A DNA stretch of 9,275 bases from Nostoc cf. edaphicum LEGE 07299 (GCF_015207245.1 NZ_JADEXF010000070.1:1-9275); one strand, 5' to 3'. Numbered from the stretch's first letter, positions 1-6,199 are shown. Notes: generated by a model not told the origin, from the sequence alone. A program made the numbers and translations.

Positions 1-24
1 GTGTAAATATTCATACTAGTGTAA

Positions 25-86
25 TTTGTCTTTTGTCCTTTGTCCTTTGTCATTAGTAAAGGACAAATGACCAATGACTAATGACT
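25..86. repeat. heptamer tandem repeats (STRR-like) forming a hairpin behind rpsJ
   Basis: Four TTFGTCN-type units are better written TTTGTCN and run from 25 to 52; three AATGACY units run from 66 to 86. They are arranged so that TTTGTCCTTT (39-48) pairs perfectly with AAAGGACAAA (58-67) around a 9-nt loop. GTCATTAGT (49-57) can also pair with ACTAATGAC (77-85), giving two competing folds. Such heptamers are known in the spacers of filamentous cyanobacteria. The array starts 3 bp behind the rpsJ stop and could form the 3' end of the transcript, though no run of U follows. Confidence 0.75.
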
Positions 87-89
87 AAA

Positions 90-407
90 TTAAAGTTTGA
101 CTTCAATATCTACACCCGATGGTAGATCCAATTTCATCAGGGCATCAATAGTCTTAGAGGAGGGCTGGTAAATGTCAATAATTCGGCGATGAGTACGGGT
201 TTCAAAGTGCTCCCGTGAATCTTTATCTACGTGGGGCGATCGCAGCACACAATAGATCCGGCGTTTTGTTGGTAAGGGAATTGGGCCTATAGCTGTAGCG
301 TTGGTGCGGTTAGCCGTGTCTACAATCTTCTCGCAAGATGTATCTAATAAGCGCCTGTCAAAGGCTTGTAAGCGAATTCTAATCTTCTGCTGCTGTAGAG
401 TTGCCAT
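90..407 (-). CDS. rpsJ: 30S ribosomal protein S10
   Basis: The 105-residue product is small-subunit protein S10, which sits in the 30S head. In bacteria S10 (NusE) also joins NusB in transcription antitermination. The whole length matches the family: an N-terminal strand ([10 protein letters not shown], about 8-17), the central loop region with [10 protein letters not shown] (about 41-50) that reaches into the ribosome, the segment [13 protein letters not shown] (about 57-69) and the C-terminal [12 protein letters not shown]. The start is ATG, preceded only by a weak purine stretch (AAAG). It is the last gene of the str cluster, 183 bp behind tuf. This position is typical of cyanobacteria and plastids; in E. 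coli rpsJ leads the S10 operon instead. The long spacer and the stem-loop behind tuf suggest that its expression can be uncoupled from tuf. The identity is secure; the regulation is inferred. Confidence 0.97.
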   Translation of the reverse strand: MATLQQQKIRIRLQAFDRRLLDTSCEKIVDTANRTNATAIGPIPLPTKRRIYCVLRSPHVDKDSREHFETRTHRRIIDIYQPSSKTIDALMKLDLPSGVDIEVKL

Positions 408-470
408 CTTTAATTTTCCAGGTTCTGCGTAATTAGGGGAGTATTTACAGGTTAAAGGTTACAAGTTAGC

Positions 471-504
471 GGTTACAGAAAACTATTACCTGTCGCCTGT
501 AACC
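471..504. repeat. inverted repeat with GGTTA-type tandem units in the tuf-rpsJ spacer
   Basis: GGTTACAG (471-478) and CTGTAACC (497-504) form an 8-bp stem with an 18-nt loop. Related GGTTA/AGTTA units occur just before it (450-470), so this looks like a short repetitive element of the STRR kind, not a specific operator. It lies in the 5' region of rpsJ. Confidence 0.45.
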
Positions 505-530
505 TATTGCCTTATTTATAGGGGGAAGAG

Positions 531-572
531 AAAGGAGCAGAGAGGCAAAATAAATACCATCTCTGCTCCTTT
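531..572 (-). terminator. 13-bp perfect stem-loop between tuf and rpsJ
   Basis: Positions 531-543 and 560-572 form a perfect 13-bp inverted repeat (AAAGGAGCAGAGA and its complement) around a 16-nt loop. It begins 18 nt behind the tuf stop. In the transcript the stem ends in UUU and is followed by CUCUUCCCCC, so it lacks a proper U tract. It may be a partial terminator, a processing site or a 3'-end stabiliser that lowers rpsJ relative to tuf. Confidence 0.5.
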
Positions 573-590
573 GTTATGAGCAAAAAGGTG

Positions 591-1820
591 CTACTTGATA
601 ATTTTGGAAACCACACCAGCACCGATGGTGCGACCACCTTCGCGAATAGCGAAGCGCATTCCTTGTTCAATAGCGATCGCGTTGATCAATTCTACTGTCA
701 TCTTGATGCGATCGCCTGGCATCACCATTTCTACTTCTTTGCCTTCATCGGAAGTGTAGGCTTTGATAGTACCAGTTACATCAGTGGTTCGCACGTAAAA
801 CTGGGGACGGTAGCCAGCGAAAAATGGAGTCTTACGACCACCTTCTTTTTCTGTTAGGACGTACACTTCACCTTCAAATTCATTATGAGGTTTAATTGAA
901 CCTGGTTTGGCAATTACCATACCCCGTTCAATATCAGCCTTTTGGATACCCCGGAGTAGTACGCCAGCGTTATCTCCAGCCATACCTTGCTCAAGACTCT
1001 TCTTGAACATTTCAATCCCAGTTACGGTAGTAGCGCGAGTATCTCTGATACCCACTAGTTCAACGTTATCGCCAACTTTGACTACACCCCGTTCAATCCG
1101 ACCAGTGGCGACAGTACCACGACCTGTAATTGAGAACACATCTTCTACAGCCATCAGGAAGGGTTTATCAACATCCCGCTCAGGAGTGGGGATGTAAGAA
1201 TCTACAGCATCCATCAGTTCATAGATTTTGTCTACCCAAGGATTTTCACCGCGTTGGGTCTTAGGATTCTTGGTCATTGCTTCCAGAGCTTGCAGACCAG
1301 AGCCTTTGATAATAGGGATATCATCGCCAGGGAAATCATAGCTGCTTAACAGTTCTCTCAGTTCTAGTTCTACTAGTTCCAGGAGTTCTGGATCATCCAT
1401 CAAGTCTTCTTTGTTCAAGAAGACTACCAGACTGGGAACGCCAACCTGTTTTGCCAACAGAATGTGTTCGCGGGTTTGGGGCATAGGTCCATCGGTAGCA
1501 GCAACTACGAGGATACCTCCGTCCATCTGTGCAGCACCAGTGATCATGTTCTTCACATAATCAGCGTGTCCTGGACAGTCTACGTGAGCATAGTGTCGAT
1601 TTGCAGTTTCATACTCTACGTGAGCAGTATTGATGGTGATACCCCGTGCCTTTTCTTCTGGAGCATTATCAATTTGGTCGTAGCCTTTAGCTACAGCCTG
1701 ACCCATAGCTGCCAAGGTCATGGTGATGGCTGCTGTCAAGGTAGTTTTACCGTGGTCAACGTGGCCAACTGTACCGATATTGATGTGGGGTTTATTCCTT
1801 TCAAACTTTGCGCGTGCCAT
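591..1820 (-). CDS. tuf: translation elongation factor Tu (EF-Tu)
   Basis: EF-Tu is the cytoplasmic GTPase that delivers aminoacyl-tRNA to the ribosomal A site. The 409-residue protein is full length for cyanobacteria. The G domain shows the P-loop GHVDHGKT (19-26), the switch I segment [13 protein letters not shown] (59-71), DCPGH (81-85) with the catalytic His85, NKED (136-139) and GSGL (173-176). Domains 2 and 3 follow (about 215-409), with the conserved [13 protein letters not shown] and the C-terminal [13 protein letters not shown]. Residues 180-194 form a short insert compared with E. coli EF-Tu, common in cyanobacterial and plastid forms. The ATG start has the ribosome binding sequence AAGGAA 10 nt upstream, inside a 23-nt gap to fusA, so the two genes are almost certainly co-transcribed. 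The stop is TAG. Two HIP1 octamers lie in the 3' part (673-680, 708-715). No second tuf copy is present in the window. Confidence 0.98.
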   Translation of the reverse strand: MARAKFERNKPHINIGTVGHVDHGKTTLTAAITMTLAAMGQAVAKGYDQIDNAPEEKARGITINTAHVEYETANRHYAHVDCPGHADYVKNMITGAAQMDGGILVVAATDGPMPQTREHILLAKQVGVPSLVVFLNKEDLMDDPELLELVELELRELLSSYDFPGDDIPIIKGSGLQALEAMTKNPKTQRGENPWVDKIYELMDAVDSYIPTPERDVDKPFLMAVEDVFSITGRGTVATGRIERGVVKVGDNVELVGIRDTRATTVTGIEMFKKSLEQGMAGDNAGVLLRGIQKADIERGMVIAKPGSIKPHNEFEGEVYVLTEKEGGRKTPFFAGYRPQFYVRTTDVTGTIKAYTSDEGKEVEMVMPGDRIKMTVELINAIAIEQGMRFAIREGGRTIGAGVVSKIIK

Positions 1821-1843
1821 GAATACTCATTTCCTTATTTTAA

Positions 1844-3922
1844 CTAAGCGTTCCCTTTGCTTTTTGCAATGATAGTTTCAGCTACGCTGCGAGGCACCTC
1901 TTCGTAGTGGCTGAACTCCATCGTGAAGATACCCCGACCTTGCGTCTTTGACCGGATATCAGTGGCGTAGCCAAACATGGTCGCCAATGGAACTTTGGAT
2001 GCGACCTTAGCAAGTCCCTGTTCGGTGCTTTGACTTTCAATTTGCCCTCGGCGAGCAATGAGGTCGCCAATGACGTTCCCGATATAGTCTTCAGGAACTT
2101 CAACCTCAACTTTCATCATAGGCTCTAAGAGGACAGGTGAAGCTTTCAGCACAGCCTCTTTCATCGCCATTGAACCAGCGATTTTGAAAGCCATTTCCGA
2201 AGAGTCTACATCGTGGTATGACCCATCAATTAGCGTCGCTTTGACGTCAATCAACGGATATCCAGCGAGAACACCGGATTCGCAGCTTTCTTTCATTCCT
2301 TGTTCTGCGGGGCCAACATACTCTTTAGGTACTGAACCACCGGCAATTTTGGAGACGAACTCAAAGCCAGTACCGGGGTCTCCAGGCTCCAAATTGATCA
2401 CAACGTGACCGTATTGACCTTTACCACCACTTTGGCGGATGAATTTGCCCTCAACTTTGTTCACAGCTTTCCGAATTGTTTCTCGGTAAGCTACTTGTGG
2501 CGCACCTACATTCGCTTCCACTTTGAATTCTCGTAACATCCGGTCTACTAGAATTTCTAGGTGTAGCTCTCCCATCCCCGCGATCACGGTTTGGTTTGTT
2601 TCCGGATCGACACGGACACGGAAGGTGGGGTCTTCTTCTGAGAGAGATTGCAGAGCTTTGGACAGCTTGTCCATGTCGTTTTTGGTTTTGGGTTCAACCG
2701 CCACCGAGATCACAGGCTCAGGAATGAATAGGGATTCCAGAATTACTGGCGATCCATCATCACAGAGAGTGTCACCTGTCAAGGTGTCTTTCAATCCCAA
2801 CGCTGCTCCCAAATCACCCGCTCGCAGTTCATCGACATCTTGCCGATCGTCTGCCTTCATTAGAACTAAGCGGGAAATCCGTTCTTTTTTATTCTTACTA
2901 GCGTTGAGAACGTAGCTGCCCTTTTTCAGGACACCAGAATAAACACGAACAAATGTCAGGCGACCATAAGGGTCAGCCATAATTTTGAATGCCAGAGCTG
3001 CTAGGGGTTCGTTGTCATCAGCCCGCCGCTCAACAGTATCGCCATTCGGCAGTAAGCCTTGAATTGGTGGTACTTCACTTGGCGCTGGCAGGTAATCGAC
3101 AACGGCATCCAGCATCAACTGTACGCCTTTGTTTTTGAATGCCGAGCCGCAAAGTACTGGTACAATTGTCCCTGAAATTGTGCCTTTACGCAGGGCAGTC
3201 CGAACTTCCTGTTCTGTAAGTTCTTCGCCCTCAAAGTACTTAGTCATCAGAACATCATCTGTTTCTGCCGCGGCTTCTATTAGCTTGGTGCGGAATTCGT
3301 CTACCTGCGCTTGCAATGCTTCCGGGATATCAGTTTCCTGGATATCAGTTCCTTGGTCATTAGCGTAAATATACGCACGCATCCGTACTAGGTCAACGAT
3401 ACCTTGGAAGTCGTTTTCACTACCGATTGGTAGTTGAATAGCGATCGCATTAGCACGCAGGCGATCGCGGATTTGGTCGTGAACTTTATAAAAGTTCGCT
3501 CCGGTGCGATCCATCTTGTTGATAAAGGCTATCCGAGGAACTTTGTATCGTTCTGCTTGACGCCACACTGTCTCAGACTGCGGTTGCACGCCACCCACAG
3601 AACAAAATACTGCGATTACACCATCTAACACGCGCATGGAACGCTCAACTTCAATTGTGAAGTCTACGTGACCCGGAGTATCGATAATGTTAATTTGATG
3701 ATCTTTCCAGCTGGTACTGATAGCAGCGGCAGTAATCGTAATTCCCCGCTCCCGCTCCTGTTCCATCCAGTCTGTGACGGCAGTTCCTTCATGAACTTCG
3801 CCAATTTTATGAATTATCCCAGAGTAAAATAATATTCTCTCTGTTGTTGTTGTTTTGCCCGCATCTATATGCGCCGCAATACCAATGTTGCGTACTTTCT
3901 CTAGCGGGATCGTGCGTGCCAC
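1844..3922 (-). CDS. fusA: translation elongation factor G (EF-G)
   Basis: EF-G is the GTPase that drives ribosomal translocation and, with the recycling factor, ribosome recycling. The 692-residue product carries the P-loop AHIDAGKT (17-24), the switch region RERGITI (57-63), DTPGH (81-85) and NKMD (135-138). The remaining EF-G domains follow to the end, including [13 protein letters not shown] in domain III and the C-terminal domain with [16 protein letters not shown]. The start codon is GTG (3920-3922), not ATG. A strong Shine-Dalgarno sequence AGGAGGT (3927-3933) and the family-typical N-terminus [15 protein letters not shown] fix it. The stop is TAG. Cys107 lies in the G domain (AVFCSVGG) and Cys258 in VLCGSAF; redox control of EF-G through a cysteine pair is described for Synechocystis, but whether these are the equivalent residues was not checked. 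Two HIP1 octamers lie close together (3441-3448, 3461-3468). A promoter match lies directly upstream. Confidence 0.98.
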   Translation of the reverse strand: MARTIPLEKVRNIGIAAHIDAGKTTTTERILFYSGIIHKIGEVHEGTAVTDWMEQERERGITITAAAISTSWKDHQINIIDTPGHVDFTIEVERSMRVLDGVIAVFCSVGGVQPQSETVWRQAERYKVPRIAFINKMDRTGANFYKVHDQIRDRLRANAIAIQLPIGSENDFQGIVDLVRMRAYIYANDQGTDIQETDIPEALQAQVDEFRTKLIEAAAETDDVLMTKYFEGEELTEQEVRTALRKGTISGTIVPVLCGSAFKNKGVQLMLDAVVDYLPAPSEVPPIQGLLPNGDTVERRADDNEPLAALAFKIMADPYGRLTFVRVYSGVLKKGSYVLNASKNKKERISRLVLMKADDRQDVDELRAGDLGAALGLKDTLTGDTLCDDGSPVILESLFIPEPVISVAVEPKTKNDMDKLSKALQSLSEEDPTFRVRVDPETNQTVIAGMGELHLEILVDRMLREFKVEANVGAPQVAYRETIRKAVNKVEGKFIRQSGGKGQYGHVVINLEPGDPGTGFEFVSKIAGGSVPKEYVGPAEQGMKESCESGVLAGYPLIDVKATLIDGSYHDVDSSEMAFKIAGSMAMKEAVLKASPVLLEPMMKVEVEVPEDYIGNVIGDLIARRGQIESQSTEQGLAKVASKVPLATMFGYATDIRSKTQGRGIFTMEFSHYEEVPRSVAETIIAKSKGNA

Positions 3923-3926
3923 AGCT

Positions 3927-3933
3927 ACCTCCT
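3927..3933 (-). promoter_or_regulatory. Shine-Dalgarno sequence fixing the GTG start of fusA
   Basis: AGGAGGT on the minus strand, 4 nt before GTG (3920-3922). It is the strongest ribosome binding site next to a gene in the window and decides the non-ATG start of EF-G. Confidence 0.85.
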
Positions 3934-3947
3934 ATAGTTTTTGCCTC

Positions 3948-3976
3948 ATGATATCTTGTATATTACTCTTTGTTAA
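3948..3976 (-). promoter_or_regulatory. probable internal promoter before fusA
   Basis: TTAACA (3971-3976) and TATCAT (3948-3953) on the minus strand each match the sigma-70 consensus at five of six positions and are exactly 17 bp apart. The predicted start near 3941 would give a leader of about 19 nt that contains the strong AGGAGGT of fusA. It would let fusA and tuf be made independently of rpsL and rpsG. The call is by eye in AT-rich DNA, so a chance match remains possible. Confidence 0.45.
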
Positions 3977-4019
3977 GATTCTATACTTTTACGGAAAACC
4001 GTCTTTTTGTGTAAATCCA

Positions 4020-4053
4020 CGATATACCGCTTCGGCAAGGCGATATACCGCTT
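4020..4053. repeat. two 13-bp direct repeats 21 bp apart behind rpsG
   Basis: CGATATACCGCTT occurs at 4020-4032 and again at 4041-4053, exactly 21 bp (two helical turns) apart. The pair begins 6 bp behind the rpsG stop and lies upstream of the predicted fusA promoter. It may be a fragment of a dispersed cyanobacterial repeat or a paired binding site; the sequence alone does not decide. Confidence 0.6.
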
Positions 4054-4059
4054 TTTTAC

Positions 4060-4530
4060 TTAATAACGATAATGTGCAAATGCCTTGTTAGCTTCCGCCA
4101 TCCGGTGCGTTTCTTCCCGTTTGCGAATAGCATTGCCAGTTTCGTTAGCAGCATCCATTAACTCATTTGCCAATTTACTGGCCATTGTCCGGCCTGGTCT
4201 AGAGCGAGAATATTGCACTAACCAACGCAGTGCTAAAGTAGTGCCCCGTTCTGTACGCACTTCCATTGGTACTTGGTAGGTTGCTCCACCAACTCGCCGA
4301 GCCTTTACTTCTACTAAAGGCGTGGCATTTCGCACTGCTCTTTCAAAGGTTTCTAAGGCACCAGCACCAGTGCGTTCTTCAATAGTTTTTAATGCATCAT
4401 AAACAATGCGTGCGGCAAGTGATTTTTTGCCATGACGCATGATCCGTCTGATAATCATGCTCACAAGGCGACTGTTATATACGGAGTCAGACGGAACTGG
4501 GCGCCTTTGAATAACACCACGACGAGACAT
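4060..4530 (-). CDS. rpsG: 30S ribosomal protein S7
   Basis: S7 is a primary assembly protein of the 30S head that binds the 3' domain of 16S rRNA and contacts tRNA at the E site. The 156 residues are full length, from the N-terminal [15 protein letters not shown], through the basic helix [14 protein letters not shown] (about 26-39) and the RNA-binding segment [16 protein letters not shown] (about 76-91), to the C-terminal [13 protein letters not shown]. The ATG start is supported by AGGTGA (4534-4539) just upstream. In E. coli S7 represses the str operon by binding the rpsL-rpsG spacer. Here that spacer is 575 bp and full of repeats, and no copy of the E. coli target was recognised. A perfect TATAAT lies 32 nt before the start, so a separate promoter is possible. 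fusA follows after 137 bp. Confidence 0.97.
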   Translation of the reverse strand: MSRRGVIQRRPVPSDSVYNSRLVSMIIRRIMRHGKKSLAARIVYDALKTIEERTGAGALETFERAVRNATPLVEVKARRVGGATYQVPMEVRTERGTTLALRWLVQYSRSRPGRTMASKLANELMDAANETGNAIRKREETHRMAEANKAFAHYRY

Positions 4531-4561
4531 ACTTCACCTTTAATTCGGAATTGGCAACGAA

Positions 4562-4567
4562 ATTATA
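4562..4567 (-). promoter_or_regulatory. possible -10 element of a promoter for rpsG
   Basis: A perfect TATAAT lies on the minus strand 32 nt before the rpsG ATG. At the right distance upstream there is only a poor -35 match (TTAGTT-like), so this is a weak candidate. It gains interest because 575 bp with terminator-like structures separate rpsG from rpsL. Confidence 0.3.
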
Positions 4568-4665
4568 TGCTATCAGACACCGGAAACTAAAAGCGGTAGA
4601 ACCCAACCCTCAGACTTCCTCTATTTTTTTCGACCGTTGCAGCAAGTCTGACTTATTTAGTGCCA

Positions 4666-4686
4666 ATTTTGGATTTGGGATTTTGG
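4666..4686. repeat. tandem heptamers ATTTTGG/ATTTGGG (STRR-like)
   Basis: Three units, ATTTTGG, ATTTGGG and ATTTTGG, stand in direct succession. TTTTGGATT (4681-4689) has a 9-bp complement, AATCCAAAA, at 4772-4780, so the array and the later motif may be the two ends of one repeat element of about 110 bp. Confidence 0.65.
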
Positions 4687-4782
4687 ATTAAAAGTTTTTG
4701 GTATATATTCCGATCCCAAGGATCTGAAAAAATCAAAAGTCTATAAGCCTAATTCCCTTGTGGGTTTGACCAATCCAAAACA

Positions 4783-4814
4783 CGCTCGATAACTCGCTAA
4801 CGCTACGCTATCGC
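4783..4814. repeat. CGCTA-rich repeat motif in the rpsL-rpsG spacer
   Basis: The stretch is built from overlapping CGCTCG/CGCTAA/CGCTAC/GCTATCGC units and is much more GC-rich than its surroundings. It resembles repetitive spacer DNA of Nostoc-type genomes, an assignment made from memory of such motifs and not checked by search. Confidence 0.4.
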
Positions 4815-4940
4815 AAATCTAAAATCAAGAATTGTTTGACTTAACTACCTGCAACGAAATACTCAAGGCGACAAGATTATAAACTTTAATGTTCAGATGA
4901 GAAATTCGCTGTGGGTTACAGCATTTTCCTCCTCAGAACT

Positions 4941-4965
4941 TCTACACTTGCTCGCTTAGTGTAGA
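4941..4965 (-). other. 8-bp hairpin in the rpsL-rpsG spacer
   Basis: TCTACACT (4941-4948) and AGTGTAGA (4958-4965) pair perfectly around a 9-nt loop. In the direction of transcription it lies 8 nt before an AGGAGG and a two-codon frame ATG CTG TAA (4916-4924). No U tract follows, so it is not a classic terminator. Confidence 0.4.
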
Positions 4966-5024
4966 TGTAGCTTGCTTGATTTTTTGAAAAAGACTTTAGC
5001 AGTTTTCATCACTATTGTTAGAAC

Positions 5025-5061
5025 AAAAACGGCGCTCCTTCTTTTGCCCTTGGGCGTTTTT
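5025..5061. terminator. possible bidirectional terminator-like stem behind rpsL
   Basis: AAAAACG (5025-5031) and CGTTTTT (5055-5061) form a 7-bp outer stem that reads as A tract and T tract on both strands. A small GCC/GGC stem lies inside. The loop is long (23 nt), so it is weaker than a standard intrinsic terminator. Confidence 0.3.
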
Positions 5062-5068
5062 AAGATAA

Positions 5069-5099
5069 ACGATTAATCGTGTTGGATGCGATTAATCGC
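5069..5099. promoter_or_regulatory. twin palindromes with identical CGATTAATCG core behind rpsL
   Basis: ACGATTAATCGT (5069-5080) and GCGATTAATCGC (5088-5099) are each perfect 12-bp palindromes with the same 10-bp core, 19 bp apart centre to centre. As DNA they look like paired operator half-sets for a dimeric protein. As RNA the two cores can pair with each other in a 10-bp stem with a 9-nt loop, followed on the rpsL transcript by UUUAUCUU, which would resemble a weak terminator. The pair begins 6 nt behind the rpsL stop. Confidence 0.55.
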
Positions 5100-5105
5100 C
5101 TAATC

Positions 5106-5489
5106 CTATTTTTTCGCTTCTTTAGGACGCTTGGTTCCATACTTGGAACGGCCTTGCTTGCGGTCTTTGACTCCGGCTGTATCTAGGGTGCCACGGATAA
5201 TGTGGTATCTCACGCCTGGTAGATCCTTAACCCGACCGCCACGAATCATCACAACTGAGTGTTCTTGTAGGTTGTGACCAATGCCTGGAATGTAAGCTGT
5301 GACTTCAAATCCAGATGTAAGTCTGACTCTTGCTACTTTGCGTAGGGCTGAGTTAGGCTTTTTTGGTGTGGTCGTGTATACTCTGGTACAAACTCCCCGA
5401 CGTTGGGGACATTGTTTCAGAGCCGGGGACTTGGTTTTCTGACGCGCTTGTTCGCGCTCATTTCGTATTAGCTGCTGTATTGTTGGCAT
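5106..5489 (-). CDS. rpsL: 30S ribosomal protein S12
   Basis: S12 lies at the 30S/50S interface near the decoding centre and affects translational accuracy. The 127-residue product shows the conserved [13 protein letters not shown] (39-51) and the second loop [14 protein letters not shown] (83-96). Lys43 and Lys88, the positions where known substitutions give streptomycin resistance, are both wild type, so S12 itself predicts sensitivity. Asp89 corresponds to the residue that is methylthiolated in E. coli. The start is ATG, but no Shine-Dalgarno sequence is visible; a small CAGC/GCTG hairpin (5496-5510) occupies the place where one would be expected. The stop is TAG. The gene opens the str cluster behind a strong promoter (5539-5568). 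Twin palindromes begin 6 nt after the stop and could reduce read-through toward rpsG. Confidence 0.98.
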   Translation of the reverse strand: MPTIQQLIRNEREQARQKTKSPALKQCPQRRGVCTRVYTTTPKKPNSALRKVARVRLTSGFEVTAYIPGIGHNLQEHSVVMIRGGRVKDLPGVRYHIIRGTLDTAGVKDRKQGRSKYGTKRPKEAKK

Positions 5490-5538
5490 GAGTTACAGCG
5501 CGTAAAGCTGCTTATGGTCTAAGTTTTAACAAATCCTG

Positions 5539-5568
5539 ATTATATCTTTTTTTACGGCTTTATGTCAA
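5539..5568 (-). promoter_or_regulatory. strong sigma-70-type promoter of rpsL / str cluster
   Basis: On the minus strand a perfect -35 hexamer TTGACA (5563-5568) and a perfect -10 hexamer TATAAT (5539-5544) are separated by 18 bp that are A-rich. Transcription would begin near 5532, leaving a leader of about 43 nt before the rpsL ATG. A promoter at full consensus fits the high demand for ribosomal proteins and elongation factors. The start site is inferred from the hexamers. Confidence 0.8.
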
Positions 5569-5578
5569 TTGCTATTTT

Positions 5579-5629
5579 TCCTTAGCGATCAAACATCTGT
5601 TTTTTGACTAATTGTTCAATCACTAAGGA
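5579..5629. other. inverted repeat overlapping the 3' end of the iscA-like gene
   Basis: TCCTTAG (5579-5585) pairs with CTAAGGA (5623-5629). After one mismatch three more pairs follow, giving 10 of 11 around a 29-nt loop. It covers the stop codon of the iscA-like gene and ends about 10 bp upstream of the rpsL -35 box. No U tract follows in the transcript direction, so it may be a 3'-end stabiliser or a dyad near the promoter. Confidence 0.35.
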
Positions 5630-5946
5630 CTCAAGGAGAAGGAATTGCCACAGCCACAGGTTGCGATCGCCTGGGGATTGTGGAAGCGAAAACCACCACC
5701 CATTAAGTCTTCTGAATAATCAACTCTCAAACCTTTGAGGTAATTTAAGCTTGCGGCATCTATGATTACTTGAATCTCATCCAAGTCGAAAACCTGGTCG
5801 TCTACTTTTATTGCTTCATCGAAGGACATATCATAAAAGAACCCGGAACAACCACCTGGTTTTACTGCCAATCGAAACAAGACATTTGGCTGCTTGGACT
5901 TTATTCGCCCAATCTCACTTACGGCTGCTTGACTCAGATGAATCAT
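5623..5946 (-). CDS. A-type iron-sulfur carrier, IscA/HesB family
   Basis: This is a 107-residue member of the HesB/IscA/SufA family, cytoplasmic proteins that bind iron or a [Fe-S] cluster and help to load target proteins. All three family cysteines are present: Cys33 in GGCSGF and Cys97/Cys99 in the C-terminal CGCGNSF. The segment VDYSEDLMGGGFRFHNP is also typical. The length is normal for the family. I chose the ATG at 5944-5946 because MIHLSQAAV matches the usual family start. An upstream in-frame TTG (5962-5964) would add six residues but has no clear ribosome binding site, and neither does the ATG. The gene is 133 bp upstream of rpsL, with the rpsL promoter between, so it is probably its own unit. 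The sequence alone does not tell which A-type carrier (IscA, SufA or another) it is. One HIP1 octamer lies near its 3' end (5663-5670). Confidence 0.93.
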   Translation of the reverse strand: MIHLSQAAVSEIGRIKSKQPNVLFRLAVKPGGCSGFFYDMSFDEAIKVDDQVFDLDEIQVIIDAASLNYLKGLRVDYSEDLMGGGFRFHNPQAIATCGCGNSFSLSP

Positions 5947-6083
5947 GGAACTCGTTTTTTGCAATTGAATACCCCATCTTCCATTCTACAGATAGGTTGA
6001 CCCTTGTTTGTGCAAAATTCCAAATTACCAAAGGCATGAGCGCGATCGCTCTTACTACATCATTTATAACACTAACATAATTC

Positions 6084-6110
6084 AGTCCCCACCTTGACTA
6101 GGTAGGGACT
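6084..6110 (-). other. 11-bp RNA hairpin between the cupin and iscA-like genes
   Basis: AGTCCC-C-ACCT pairs with AGGT-A-GGGACT around a 5-nt loop. On the plus strand one C-A mismatch interrupts it, but in minus-strand RNA this position is a U-G pair, so the stem is complete over 11 bp. It lies about 90 nt behind the cupin stop. No U tract follows. It could be the end of the cupin message or part of the iscA leader. Confidence 0.5.
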
Positions 6111-6161
6111 TCTGGGGTGTAGTAGTTCGTTTACAAAGACGGTTTACACAAAAATGTATTT

Positions 6162-6184
6162 AGCTTTGGGATTAAAGCTTTAAT
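6162..6184 (-). terminator. weak terminator-like hairpin behind the cupin gene
   Basis: AGCTTT (6162-6167) pairs with AAAGCT (6174-6179) around six bases; the perfect 14-bp palindrome ATTAAAGCTTTAAT (6171-6184) offers a competing fold. On the cupin transcript the stem is followed after a few bases by UUUUU. It begins 15 nt behind the stop. Confidence 0.35.
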
Positions 6185-6199
6185 AGCGTTCTTTTGGTT

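Larger units (their letters stand above)
4531..5105. other. 575-bp rpsL-rpsG spacer without a gene, rich in repeats and hairpins
   Basis: No convincing coding sequence is present on either strand. From low to high coordinates it holds: the rpsG binding site; a TATAAT; an 8-bp inverted repeat (4610-4617/4644-4651, 26-nt loop); the heptamer array 4666-4686; a small GATCC/GGATC hairpin (4712-4724); a 9-bp distant inverted repeat (4681-4689/4772-4780); a CGCTAACGCTACGCTATCGC-like repeat (4783-4814); an AGGAGG followed by a two-codon frame (4916-4933); an 8-bp hairpin (4941-4965); an A/T-flanked stem (5025-5061); and twin palindromes (5069-5099). In many bacteria these two genes are much closer together. 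Confidence 0.7.

Noticed and set aside
25..86. Possible CRISPR array in the heptamer repeats near 25-86 and at 4666-4686
   Set aside because: The units are 7 bp in direct succession without spacers of unique sequence; this is a tandem short repeat.
1882..2109. A second minus-strand frame of 75 codons inside fusA
   Set aside because: It overlaps the C-terminal part of EF-G in another frame. EF-G is intact there, so it does not indicate a frameshift.
2523..2915. A 130-codon plus-strand open frame opposite fusA, and similar plus-strand frames opposite tuf, rpsG and the glycosidase gene
   Set aside because: They lie wholly inside well-supported minus-strand genes, have low-complexity Ser/Arg/Thr-rich products without recognisable motifs, and lack binding sites. 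They are codon-bias shadows.
3996..4006. The 11-mer AAAGACGGTTT shared by the rpsG-fusA spacer (3996-4006, minus) and the cupin-iscA spacer (6135-6145, plus)
   Set aside because: The shared stretch is short and the flanks agree only loosely (TTTACA, CAAAAA). It may be a remnant of a repeat, but the evidence is too thin.
4531..5105. Insertion sequence or mobile element as the cause of the long rpsL-rpsG spacer
   Set aside because: No transposase remnant, terminal inverted repeats or target duplication could be seen; only short repeat motifs are present.
5811..6080. An 89-codon plus-strand frame opposite the iscA-like gene that runs on into the spacer
   Set aside because: Most of it mirrors the iscA-like gene, and the remainder shows no motif or ribosome binding site.
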